Assembly: GCA_038324115.1 (NCBI GenBank)
Contig: JBBQHQ010000057.1
Location: forward strand, 1 to 14,929
Origin: Gaiellasilicea sp038324115
GTDB taxonomy: Bacteria > Actinomycetota > Thermoleophilia > Gaiellales > Gaiellaceae
DNA: 14,929 nt
Direction: 5' to 3'
The position numbers and the translations under genes were made by a program. Of the stretch, positions 1-6,691 are shown one piece after another. The notes under the pieces are model-generated. The model did no database searches. It saw only the letters and a program-made list of their open reading frames with translations, and was not told the origin of the DNA. Position 1 is the stretch's first letter. Each line of letters begins with the position of its first letter.

Positions 1-668
1 CCGAAGCGCTGCGTGAAGTAGGGCCCGAAGGCGCGGAGCGCCTCGTTCCCGGGGCCGACGTGGTTGTAGACGACGTCGAGGACGACGCCGAGCCCGGTCC
101 GGTGAGCGGCGTCGACGAGGCGGGCGAGCCCCTCCGGACCCCCGTAGGCCGGGTGCGGCGCGAAGGTGTAGAGGCCGTCGTAGCCCCAGCCGCGCTCGCC
201 CGGGAAGGTCGCCACCGGCATCAGCTCGATCGCGGTCACCCCGAGCTCGCGCAGCTCGGCGAGACGCGGGATCGCCCCCTCGAAGGTGCCGGAGGGAGAG
301 AAGGTGCCGACGTGCAGCTCGTAGAGGACGAGCTCCTCCAGCGCGAGCCCCGGGCCGTCGGCGATCTCGAGCGCGGCCGGATCGACGATCCGGGAGGGGC
401 CGCGCACGCCCTCGGGCTGCGAGCGCGAGCAGGGGTCCGGCCAGGCCTCGCCACCGTCGAGGACGAAGCGGTAGTCGTCGCCGGCGCCTGCCTCGGCGTC
501 GCCCGCCCACACACCCTCGCCGGTCTGGGCGAGCTCGTGCCGCGCCCCGCCGACCTCGACCGAGACGGCGCCCGCAGCGGGCGCCCAGACCGTGAACGCG
601 GTCGTGCCCGAGCCTCCCGGGAGAGCCCCGAGCGTCCTCGTCCTCACGTGTCGTTCGGTCGATGGCAC
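1..668 (-). CDS. treZ: Malto-oligosyltrehalose trehalohydrolase TreZ (N-terminal 222 residues, cut by window edge)
   Basis: TreZ hydrolyses the glucosidic bond next to the terminal trehalose unit of maltooligosyltrehalose (made by TreY), releasing trehalose in the cytoplasm. The visible part shows an N-terminal CBM48/beta-sandwich domain (FTVWAP at 25-30, YRFVLDGG at 66-73) with the TreZ hallmark PDP-SRxQPEGVxGPS at 77-92. The GH13 barrel then begins: YELHVGTFSPSGTF at 116-129, ELMPVATFPGERGWGYDG at 148-165 and region I DVVYNHVGPGN at 198-208. The nucleophile and acid/base lie beyond the left edge. The start is GTG at 668, the first possible start in this frame; a second in-frame GTG at 647 would shorten the protein by seven residues. 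No strong ribosome binding site is visible before either. It begins 47 nt after the second ABC permease and is probably co-transcribed with it. GlgX-type debranching enzymes were considered, but the PDP..QPEGV motif favours TreZ. Neither TreY nor TreX is in the window. Confidence 0.9.
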   Translation of the reverse strand, partial: MPSTERHVRTRTLGALPGGSGTTAFTVWAPAAGAVSVEVGGARHELAQTGEGVWAGDAEAGAGDDYRFVLDGGEAWPDPCSRSQPEGVRGPSRIVDPAALEIADGPGLALEELVLYELHVGTFSPSGTFEGAIPRLAELRELGVTAIELMPVATFPGERGWGYDGLYTFAPHPAYGGPEGLARLVDAAHRTGLGVVLDVVYNHVGPGNEALRAFGPYFTQRF

Positions 669-715
669 GGCGCTGACGGTACCCGAGGCCCGCCGAGCTA
701 CACCTGGCGCCCCGG

Positions 716-1483
716 CTAGCCAGCGGCCTCGGCGCTGCGCAACCCGCGGAGCGCCCAGAACGAGAACCCGGCGATCAGGGCGGCTGCAATACCGAACGCG
801 AGCAGCACGTGCAGCTCGTTCCCGGCGAGCATGCTCCGGACCGCCTCGAGCACGTAGGTGAGCGGGTTCAACCGGGCACTGACCTCGATCCAGCCCTGGA
901 GCAGGTTGAGCGGGACGTAGACCGGCGCGAAGAAGAGGATGATGAACACGGGCATCTGCATCAGCGGCCCCGCCTGAATCGAGCGGAACCGCATCGCGAT
1001 CCCGCTCGCCCAGAGCAGGCCCGCGACGTTGATCAGGAACGCCAGCGTGTAGAGCCCGAGGAGGTCGAGCGGGCCGCCGAAGACGTTCATCCCCGCGATC
1101 AGGGCGACCACCGTGAGAATCGCGGCCGTGATCGTCCAGCGGGTGACCGACGCGAGGGCGTAGCCGAGCACGATCCCCGTCCGGTTCGGCGCCGCGAGCA
1201 GGAGTCGCCGGGCGAAGCCGTACTCGAAGTCGCGGGCGATCCCGAAGCCGGTGAAGACACCGCCGAACGCGGCCGACTGGACGAGCACGAAGCAGAACTG
1301 GAACGCGGTGTAGCCGGGCTCGTAGTCGAACCCCGGCACCTTCGCGACCTGCGAGAGGCCGCCCGCGAACGCGGTGAAGAAGAAGAGCGGGAAGATCAGG
1401 GACGGGAAGAAGAGCGCCGGCGTCGTGAAGACCGTCTTCAGCGTCCGCCAGGCCACTCCCGAGGCGACGGGCCAGAGCCTCAC
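716..1483 (-). CDS. ABC-2 type exporter permease, second of two (DrrB-like)
   Basis: This is an integral membrane subunit of an ABC-2 (DrrB/NodJ-type) exporter, 255 residues. About six hydrophobic segments are visible, near residues 23-43, 60-82, 105-131, 138-162, 172-193 and 225-245. Shared landmarks with the upstream permease are FPxxxFP near 26-32, the cytoplasmic ARDFEYGFARRLLL at 83-96, and NPLTYVLEAVRS at 206-217 before the last helix. The start is GTG at 1483, overlapping the TGA of the upstream permease (GTGA), which implies translational coupling. A longer reading from further upstream in this frame exists but would overlap the first permease heavily, so it was not used. The two permeases are related and probably form a heterodimer with the ATPase encoded at 2256-3272. 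The substrate cannot be read from the sequence; known relatives export drugs, lipids or polysaccharides. treZ follows 47 nt downstream. Confidence 0.85.
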   Translation of the reverse strand: MRLWPVASGVAWRTLKTVFTTPALFFPSLIFPLFFFTAFAGGLSQVAKVPGFDYEPGYTAFQFCFVLVQSAAFGGVFTGFGIARDFEYGFARRLLLAAPNRTGIVLGYALASVTRWTITAAILTVVALIAGMNVFGGPLDLLGLYTLAFLINVAGLLWASGIAMRFRSIQAGPLMQMPVFIILFFAPVYVPLNLLQGWIEVSARLNPLTYVLEAVRSMLAGNELHVLLAFGIAAALIAGFSFWALRGLRSAEAAG

Positions 1484-2259
1484 GTGCGCACCAGCCTGCC
1501 CTTGAGCGCGATGCTCGCCGCCGAGATCGAGACCACGCCGATCGCCGCGGCGATCCCGAAGCCGAGCGCGAGCGCCTGTCCGTTCCAGCCGAGGATGATC
1601 AGGCTGCGCACGCACTCGATCAGGTACGAGACCGGGTTCGCGGTCGCGACGAACCGGAACCAGTCGACCCCGATCAGGTTCCGGGGCGTGTTCATCGAGG
1701 AGAGGAAGAGGAAAACGAAGAGGAGCGGGAAGAGACCCTGGATCGCCTCGCCCGAGCCCGTACGGAGGGCGAGGTACGCGCCCAGCCCCGCGAAGCTGGT
1801 CGAGATCACCACCGAGAACCCGAGCAGCGCCAGGATCCCGAGCGCGCCCGAGGCGAAGTGGACGCCGATCGCGAGCCCGACGCCGATGTAGAAGCAGGCC
1901 TGGATCACGCCGAGCACGACGGCCCCGGCGAGCTGGCCGGCGATCAGCGCGGCGCCGCGCATCGAGGTCAGCGAGAGCCGGTTCAGGAAACCCGTCTGGA
2001 TGTCCTTCGCGAGATCGGTGCCCGCGTTCATCGTCGAGAAGAGCGCCCCCTGGATGAAGGGGACCGCGAGCGCGAAGGCGACGAACGAGTCGGTCGGAAA
2101 GCCGGGAAGCTTCGTCGACGCCTTCAGTCCGCCCGAGTTCACGAGCAGGAGGAGCATCGGGAAGATCAGGGGGAAGACGACCGCGGCCGGCTGCCGCGCC
2201 GTCCGGACGACCGAGCGGCGGGCGAGCGCCGCGACCTGCGGCCAGACGGGGCTGCTCAT
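1480..2259 (-). CDS. ABC-2 type exporter permease, first of two (DrrB-like)
   Basis: Membrane subunit of a DrrAB-like ABC exporter, 259 residues. Hydrophobic stretches lie near residues 25-41, 57-77, 105-131, 137-165, 174-188 and 226-247. FPLIFP is at 29-34, the coupling segment TDLAKDIQTGFLNRLSL is at 81-97, and the conserved NPVSYLIECVRS at 208-219 matches the same region of the second permease. The start is ATG at 2259, overlapping the ATPase stop codon (ATGA, 2256-2259); the stop overlaps the next gene's GTG in the same way. An open frame extends upstream to 3339, but there it is only an Arg/Pro-rich shadow of the ATPase gene, so the ATG giving MSSPVWPQV is the real start. It should act with the ATPase and the second permease in the cytoplasmic membrane. 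The direction (export) is inferred from family type and from the absence of a substrate-binding protein gene nearby. Confidence 0.85.
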   Translation of the reverse strand: MSSPVWPQVAALARRSVVRTARQPAAVVFPLIFPMLLLLVNSGGLKASTKLPGFPTDSFVAFALAVPFIQGALFSTMNAGTDLAKDIQTGFLNRLSLTSMRGAALIAGQLAGAVVLGVIQACFYIGVGLAIGVHFASGALGILALLGFSVVISTSFAGLGAYLALRTGSGEAIQGLFPLLFVFLFLSSMNTPRNLIGVDWFRFVATANPVSYLIECVRSLIILGWNGQALALGFGIAAAIGVVSISAASIALKGRLVRT

Positions 2260-3272
2260 GCCGTGGGCTCGGACGCGTCGGGCTCCTCGGCGCCGCCCGA
2301 GCCCTCGAGCGAGCGGCCGGTCTTCGCGAGGAAGACGTCGTCGAGCGACGGGGCCTGGATCTCGAGGCTCGCGAGCGTGAGCCCGGCGCCGTCCACGGCG
2401 CGCACGACCGCGGGCAGCCCGGCCAGGCCGTCGCGGAGCCGGACGACGACGTCGCGGGAGCCGTCGCCGAGCGGCTCGCCGAACGCGGCGAGCACCTGCT
2501 CGAGCCGGTCGTGGTCCTCGTCGTCGCTCGGGGTCGCGTGCACGCTCGGGAGGCCGATCTCGGCCTTCAGAGAGGCGGGCGTGCCCTCGGCGACGATCCG
2601 GCCGTGGTCGATGATCCCGACCCGGTCGGCGAGCACGTCGGCCTCCTCGAGGTACTGGGTGGTCAGGAAGACGGTGACGCCCTCGTCCCGCGCGAGCCGG
2701 CCGACCTCGTCCCAGAGCGCCGTGCGGCTCTGCGGGTCGAGCCCGGTCGTCGGCTCGTCGAGGAAGAGGATCCGGGGCCGGTGGACGAGCGCAAGCGCGA
2801 GGTCGAGCCGCCGTTTCATCCCGCCGGAGTAGCCGCCAACCTTGCGATCCGCGGCCTCGACCAGGCCCACGCGCTCGAGCAGCTCGTTCGCGCGCTCTTT
2901 GCGCTCCGCCCGGGGAATCGCCTGGAGCGTCGCCTGAAGGCGGAGGTGGTCGCGCCCAGTCAGCATCGCGTCGAGAGCCGCCTCCTGGAGGGCGGCGCCG
3001 ATCGTGCTCCGGACGAGCGGGCCCTGGGTGACGACGTCGTAGCCGCCCACCCGCGCGGTCCCCGAGGTCGGGGGGAGCAGCGTGGTCAGCATCAGGACGG
3101 TGGTGGACTTGCCGGCGCCGTTCGGGCCGAGGAACCCGTAGATCTCGCCTGGCTCGACGCGCAGGTCGATCCCGTCCACCGCGCGGGGCCCTTTCTTGAA
3201 CTCGCGGACGAGCCCCTCCACCTCGATCGAATTGGGGCGCCCGCTCACCGCCGGAGCGTAGCCATCGGGCAA
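2256..3272 (-). CDS. ABC exporter ATP-binding protein, DrrA-like (daunorubicin-resistance family)
   Basis: This 338-residue ATPase powers the exporter formed with the two downstream permeases. The nucleotide-binding domain is complete: Walker A GPNGAGKST at 49-57, Q-loop Gln96, signature YSGGMKRR at 148-155, Walker B ILFLDEP at 168-174 and the D-loop GLDP at 177-180. The switch position is Gln206 in LTTQYLEEAD rather than the usual His, as is typical of DrrA-like proteins. A C-terminal extension of about 100 residues carries a LDDVFL motif (310-315), corresponding to the LDEVFL of the DrrA family. The start used is TTG at 3272. An in-frame GTG at 3248, giving MSGRPNSIEV, is a reasonable alternative, and neither has a convincing ribosome binding site. 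The first of two 19 bp palindromes lies 22-40 bp upstream of the TTG, so expression is probably controlled by a DNA-binding protein. The gene overlaps the first permease by 4 nt. Substrate unknown. Confidence 0.88.
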   Translation of the reverse strand: MPDGYAPAVSGRPNSIEVEGLVREFKKGPRAVDGIDLRVEPGEIYGFLGPNGAGKSTTVLMLTTLLPPTSGTARVGGYDVVTQGPLVRSTIGAALQEAALDAMLTGRDHLRLQATLQAIPRAERKERANELLERVGLVEAADRKVGGYSGGMKRRLDLALALVHRPRILFLDEPTTGLDPQSRTALWDEVGRLARDEGVTVFLTTQYLEEADVLADRVGIIDHGRIVAEGTPASLKAEIGLPSVHATPSDDEDHDRLEQVLAAFGEPLGDGSRDVVVRLRDGLAGLPAVVRAVDGAGLTLASLEIQAPSLDDVFLAKTGRSLEGSGGAEEPDASEPTA

Positions 3273-3293
3273 CAGGCCGCGCCAACCTCGAGC

Positions 3294-3312
3294 TTGTGTT
3301 CCTGGAACACAA
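3294..3312. promoter_or_regulatory. Perfect 19 bp palindrome, putative operator upstream of the ABC exporter
   Basis: TTGTGTTCCTGGAACACAA has two perfect 9 bp arms around one central base. It sits 22-40 bp upstream of the TTG start of the ABC ATPase, where a repressor could block a promoter. Embedded in GC-rich DNA, its A/T-rich arms stand out. A second, nearly identical copy lies 67 bp away (centre to centre). The binding protein is unknown and no regulator gene is in the window. Confidence 0.6.
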
Positions 3313-3332
3313 AGTCCCGCGGGGCCGCGGAC
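3305..3332 (-). terminator. Possible intrinsic terminator after glgB (GC-rich hairpin plus T-rich tail)
   Basis: Read on the minus strand, GTCCGCGGCCCCGCGGGAC (3332-3314) can fold into a stem of about 7 bp with one bulged G and a 4-base loop. It is followed directly by TTTGTGTT, six T in eight bases, which is itself the start of the palindrome nearer the ABC gene. This could end transcription of the glgE-treS-mak-glgB operon before the exporter genes. The T tract is weak and no folding energy was computed. Confidence 0.3.
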
Positions 3333-3360
3333 AGCTCATTCAAGCGGGTCGGAAGAAAGC

Positions 3361-3379
3361 TTGTGTTCCTAGAACACAA
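3361..3379. promoter_or_regulatory. Second 19 bp palindrome, near-copy of the first, putative operator
   Basis: TTGTGTTCCTAGAACACAA has 8 bp arms around a 3-base centre and differs from the first palindrome at one base (G3304 becomes A3371). The match extends past the palindrome: 22 of 23 bases agree between 3291-3313 and 3358-3380, a direct repeat with a period of 67 bp. It begins 17 bp beyond the glgB stop codon and lies 89-107 bp upstream of the ABC ATPase start. Two copies with intact arms are more readily explained as paired operator sites than as terminators, though a hairpin role cannot be excluded. Confidence 0.55.
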
Positions 3380-3395
3380 ACTCCGACGTGTCTGC

Positions 3396-5273
3396 TCAGG
3401 CCGGTTTTTCGGGGACGAGCCAGACGACGCCGAGGGGCGGCAGCGTCATCGTCGCCGAGTGGTCGACGCCGTGCCAGGGCTCCGCCTCGGCCTCGAGGCC
3501 GAGGCCGTTACCCATGTCGGAGCCGCCGTAGAAGCGGGAGTCGGTGTTCAGCGCCTCCCGCCAGCGGCCGGCCTGCGGGAGGCCGATCCGCCAGTCGTTC
3601 CGGACGACCGGAGAGAGGTTGCAGATGCAGACGAGCCAGCGGCCGTCCGCGGAGGTGCGGGCGAAGGCGAGCACGTTCTCGCCGGAGGCGTTCGGCTCGA
3701 GCCAGCGGAAGCCCTCGTGCGAGAAATCGGCCTCCCAGAGGGCGGGCTCGTCCTTGTAGACGCGGTTGAGGTCGCGGACGAGCGTCTGGACGCCGGCGTG
3801 GTCGGGGTCCTCGAGCAGGTGCCAGTCCAGCGACTTCGCCGGCTCGCTCCACTCCTTCTCCTGGGCGAACTCGCCGCCCATGAAGAGGAGCTGCTTGCCC
3901 GGGTGCGCCCACATGTAGCCGTAGAGCGCCCGCAGGTTGGCGAGCTGCTGCCAGCGGTCGCCCGGCATCTTCGCGAGCAGCGAGAGCTTGCCGTGCACGA
4001 CCTCGTCGTGCGAGAGCGGCAGGACGAAATTCTCGTTCCAGGCGTAGACGAGCGAGAAGGTCAGCTCGTGGTGGTGGAAGCGGCGGTGGACCGGCTCCTT
4101 GGTGAAGTACTCGAGCGTGTCGTGCATCCAGCCCATGTTCCACTTGAAGCCGAAACCGAGCCCGCCGAGGTAGGTGGGCCGCGAGACGCCCGGCCACGCG
4201 GTCGACTCCTCCGCGATCGAGACGACACCCGGCTCGCGGTCGTGGATCACCTCGTTCAGCTCCTTCAGGAAGGAGACGGCCTCAAGATCCTCGCGCCCGC
4301 CGAACGCGTTCGGCACCCACACGCCCTCCTTGCGGGAGTAGTCGAGGTAGAGCATCGAGGCGACGGCGTCGACCCGGAGGCCGTCGGCGTGGAACTCGCG
4401 GATCCAGTAGAGCGCGTTCGCGAGCAGGAAGTTCCGCACCTCGTTCCGGCCCAGGTTGAAGACGAGCGTGCCCCAGTCGGGATGGGCGCCGCGGCGGGGG
4501 TCGGCGTGCTCGTAGAGCGCCGTCCCGTCGAAGTAGGCGAGCCCGAACTCGTCGCGGGGGAAGTGGGCCGGGACCCAGTCGAGGATCACCCCGATCCCCG
4601 CCTGGTGGAGCGCGTCGATGAAGGCGCGGCACTCGTCCGGGGTGCCCAGCGTCGACTCCGGCGCGTAGAAGCCGGTCACCTGGTAGCCCCAGGAGCCCGA
4701 GAAGGGGTGGTGCATGATCGGGAGCAGCTCGACGTGGGTGAACTCGAGCTCCTGCGCGTACGCAACGAGCTGCTCGGACATTTGCTCCCAGCCAAGCCCG
4801 AGCCGCCACGAGCCGGCGTGCACCTCGTAGGTGGACATCGGCCGGTGGAGCGGGTCGGTCGCGCGCCGCCGCCCGAGCCAGTCCGCGTCCTTCCACTCGT
4901 AGGTAGAGCGATAGATCACCGAGGCGCTCTTCGGCGGCACTTCGGCCCGGAACGCGAACGGGTCCGCCTTCAGCCGCAGGATCCCGTCTGCCCCCTGCAC
5001 CTCGAACTTGTAGGACTGGCCCTCCCGCGCCTCGGGGATGAGCGCCTGCCAGATCCCGGAGGAGCCGACGGGCTCCAGCGGGTGCACGTTGCCGTCCCAG
5101 TCGTTCCAGTCGCCGACCACCGAGACCTTCCGCGCGTTCGGCGCCCAGACCGCGAAGGCGACGCCGTCGGCGAGGACATGGGCGCCGAGACGCTCGTAGA
5201 TCCGCTCGTGCCGGCCCTCCCCGACGAGGTGGAGGTCGAGGTCTCCGAGCAGCTCGACGGCGTTCGAGCTCAT
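3396..5273 (-). CDS. glgB: 1,4-alpha-glucan branching enzyme GlgB
   Basis: GlgB cuts alpha-1,4-glucan chains and rejoins them through alpha-1,6 links, giving the branched product of the GlgE or glycogen pathway in the cytoplasm. The protein has 625 residues: one CBM48 domain (about 25-115, with FAVWAPNARKVSVVGDWNDWD at 40-60 as its core), a GH13 barrel (about 147-510) and an all-beta C-terminal domain. Catalytic residues are Asp302 (GLRVDAVASMLYLDYSR), Glu355 (SIAEEST) and Asp423 (LSHDEVVHGK). These align with E. coli Asp405, Glu458 and Asp526 at a constant offset of 103, so the protein lacks the extra N-terminal N1 domain of E. coli GlgB but is otherwise collinear. The ATG at 5273 overlaps the mak stop (ATGA) and is preceded by a strong purine-rich GGAGGAGGAGG stretch. 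It is the last gene of the glgE-treS-mak-glgB run. Confidence 0.96.
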   Translation of the reverse strand: MSSNAVELLGDLDLHLVGEGRHERIYERLGAHVLADGVAFAVWAPNARKVSVVGDWNDWDGNVHPLEPVGSSGIWQALIPEAREGQSYKFEVQGADGILRLKADPFAFRAEVPPKSASVIYRSTYEWKDADWLGRRRATDPLHRPMSTYEVHAGSWRLGLGWEQMSEQLVAYAQELEFTHVELLPIMHHPFSGSWGYQVTGFYAPESTLGTPDECRAFIDALHQAGIGVILDWVPAHFPRDEFGLAYFDGTALYEHADPRRGAHPDWGTLVFNLGRNEVRNFLLANALYWIREFHADGLRVDAVASMLYLDYSRKEGVWVPNAFGGREDLEAVSFLKELNEVIHDREPGVVSIAEESTAWPGVSRPTYLGGLGFGFKWNMGWMHDTLEYFTKEPVHRRFHHHELTFSLVYAWNENFVLPLSHDEVVHGKLSLLAKMPGDRWQQLANLRALYGYMWAHPGKQLLFMGGEFAQEKEWSEPAKSLDWHLLEDPDHAGVQTLVRDLNRVYKDEPALWEADFSHEGFRWLEPNASGENVLAFARTSADGRWLVCICNLSPVVRNDWRIGLPQAGRWREALNTDSRFYGGSDMGNGLGLEAEAEPWHGVDHSATMTLPPLGVVWLVPEKPA

Positions 5274-6691
5274 ACCTCCTCCTCCAGCATTCGGACGATC
5301 CCGGCGACGGGGATCCCCACCCAGTCCGGCCGGTTGTCCAGCTCGTAGCGGAGCTCGTAGACCGCCTTCTCGAGCTCGAACACGGTCAGGAGGCGGCCGA
5401 TGGCCTGCTCACCGGCAGGCAGGAGAGCCGCCTCGACGGTCTCCAGGTAGCCGGCGAGAAACTCGGACCGGCACCGCAGCTCCCAGTCGCCCGGCGGGTC
5501 GATCCCGCGCTGCAGCTTCGCCGCGGAGGCCGCGTAGGCGAAGGAGCGGAGCATCCCGGCGACGTCGCGGAGCGGCGAGCGCTTGCGGCGGCGGTCGGGG
5601 ACGCTGCGGGCGGGCTCGCCCTCGAAATCCAGGATCAGCCAGTCGTCCTCGTCCGTCCAGAGCGCCTGGGCGAGGTGGTAGTCGCCGTGCGTCCGGATCA
5701 GCTTGCCGACGTTGCCGATGTGGGTCAGGATCCGGAGCCGGTCGCGGACCTCCTCGCTGCGCCCGGCGATCGGAGCCAGCGCCTCCAGGTCGGGGAGCGC
5801 GGCGAAGGCGGCCTCGATCTCCTCGTCGATCGAGGCGGACAGGAGTGCGAGCGACTCCGTGCTCGGCTCCTCCGGGCAGAAGTGGGGGTCCGACGGGTCG
5901 GACGCGAGGCTGTTGTGCAGGAGCGCCGTGACCGCGCCGAGCCGGCGGGCGTGATCCGGGAGCCAGTCGGGGTCGTCGGCGAGCGAGTCGAGCGCGAGCG
6001 CCCAGCCGTCCCCCCGGGAGGGGATGTAGCGCTGGAGCAGCGCGAGCGTCGTCTCGAGCGGCCGGCCCTCGTAGGCGATCAGGCCCTCGAGCGCCGCGAT
6101 GTGCTCGAAGCCGCGATCGGTCAGGAAGCGGAGGATCTCCAGCTCGGGGTTCATCCCCGGCTCGATCCGGCGGTAGAGCTTGAGGGCGAGCGTCTCGTCG
6201 AGGACGATGGAGCTGTTCGACTGCTCCACGCCCATCGGCCGGATCGAGGCGAGCTCGCCGGCGCGCTCGGAGAGGTCGTCGGCGCCGCGGCACGTGATCG
6301 ACGCCTCCCCGGAACGGAGCGTCGCGTTCGAGCGCATCAGACCCACGATCTCGCGGACGAGCGCGGGGTCGGCGATCGCGTCGTAGACCGTCCAGCCGTC
6401 CACCTCGGCGATCGCCGAGTCCGTCCACCCCTCCGAGGCGGGCCGGAAGCCGAGCGGGACGTGGTAGAGGTCATGGGTCTGGAGCCCGTAGCGCACCTCG
6501 ACGATCGCGAACCCGAGCAGCGGCGCGCCGCCCGGCGCGATCCCGGCGTCGAGGACGCGGGCGTCGAGCACGTCGCGTGACTTGCCGCCGAACCAGCGCT
6601 GCGACGCGATCGTCCCGAGCAGCACGAGCCCGTCGAGGAAGGCCAGGTCGCCGGCCTCGATCTGCTCCTGGAGCTGGGCGCTAGCTCTCAT
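5270..6691 (-). CDS. mak: Maltokinase (Pep2/Mak)
   Basis: Maltokinase phosphorylates maltose with ATP to alpha-maltose-1-phosphate, the donor used by GlgE. The 473-residue protein has the N-terminal cap motif RWFGGKSR at 32-39, the nucleotide-binding segment EQSNSSIV...LALKLYRR around 156-175 (Lys171), the kinase motif THGDYHLAQALW at 334-345 with Asp337, and the metal-binding DFEGEP at 355-360, followed by RSPLRDVAGMLRSF at 371-384. The usual family motif is HGDxHLGQ; here Ala replaces the Gly. Length is close to that of mycobacterial Mak. In mycobacteria the homologous protein (Pep2) forms a complex with TreS. The two genes are adjacent here, with this ATG (6691) 11 nt inside the end of treS, which fits that partnership. 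They are separate genes, not the TreS-Mak fusion found in some bacteria. glgB starts within its stop codon. Confidence 0.93.
   Translation of the reverse strand: MRASAQLQEQIEAGDLAFLDGLVLLGTIASQRWFGGKSRDVLDARVLDAGIAPGGAPLLGFAIVEVRYGLQTHDLYHVPLGFRPASEGWTDSAIAEVDGWTVYDAIADPALVREIVGLMRSNATLRSGEASITCRGADDLSERAGELASIRPMGVEQSNSSIVLDETLALKLYRRIEPGMNPELEILRFLTDRGFEHIAALEGLIAYEGRPLETTLALLQRYIPSRGDGWALALDSLADDPDWLPDHARRLGAVTALLHNSLASDPSDPHFCPEEPSTESLALLSASIDEEIEAAFAALPDLEALAPIAGRSEEVRDRLRILTHIGNVGKLIRTHGDYHLAQALWTDEDDWLILDFEGEPARSVPDRRRKRSPLRDVAGMLRSFAYAASAAKLQRGIDPPGDWELRCRSEFLAGYLETVEAALLPAGEQAIGRLLTVFELEKAVYELRYELDNRPDWVGIPVAGIVRMLEEEV

Noticed and set aside
2260..3339. N-terminal extension of the first permease, making a 619-residue fused protein
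   Set aside because: The extra part is an Arg/Pro-rich out-of-frame reading of the ATPase gene. The ATG at 2259 overlapping the ATPase stop gives a normal permease.
3291..3380. Reading the paired palindromes as LexA (SOS) boxes
   Set aside because: The actinobacterial SOS box has GAAC-N4-GTTC polarity, whereas these have GTTC-N3-GAAC. The downstream genes have no DNA-repair role. Not fully excluded, but not supported.
3291..3380. Reading the paired palindromes as a CRISPR array or mobile-element ends
   Set aside because: There are only two copies, with a 44 bp interval that shows no spacer pattern. No cas or transposase gene is nearby, and the interval is too small for an element.
2511..5348. 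945-residue plus-strand open frame opposite glgB and the ABC ATPase
   Set aside because: It is antisense to two genes with complete catalytic motifs, and its product is an Arg/Val/Glu/Asp-rich low-complexity string without domains. Long antisense frames are expected from strong G/C third-position bias.
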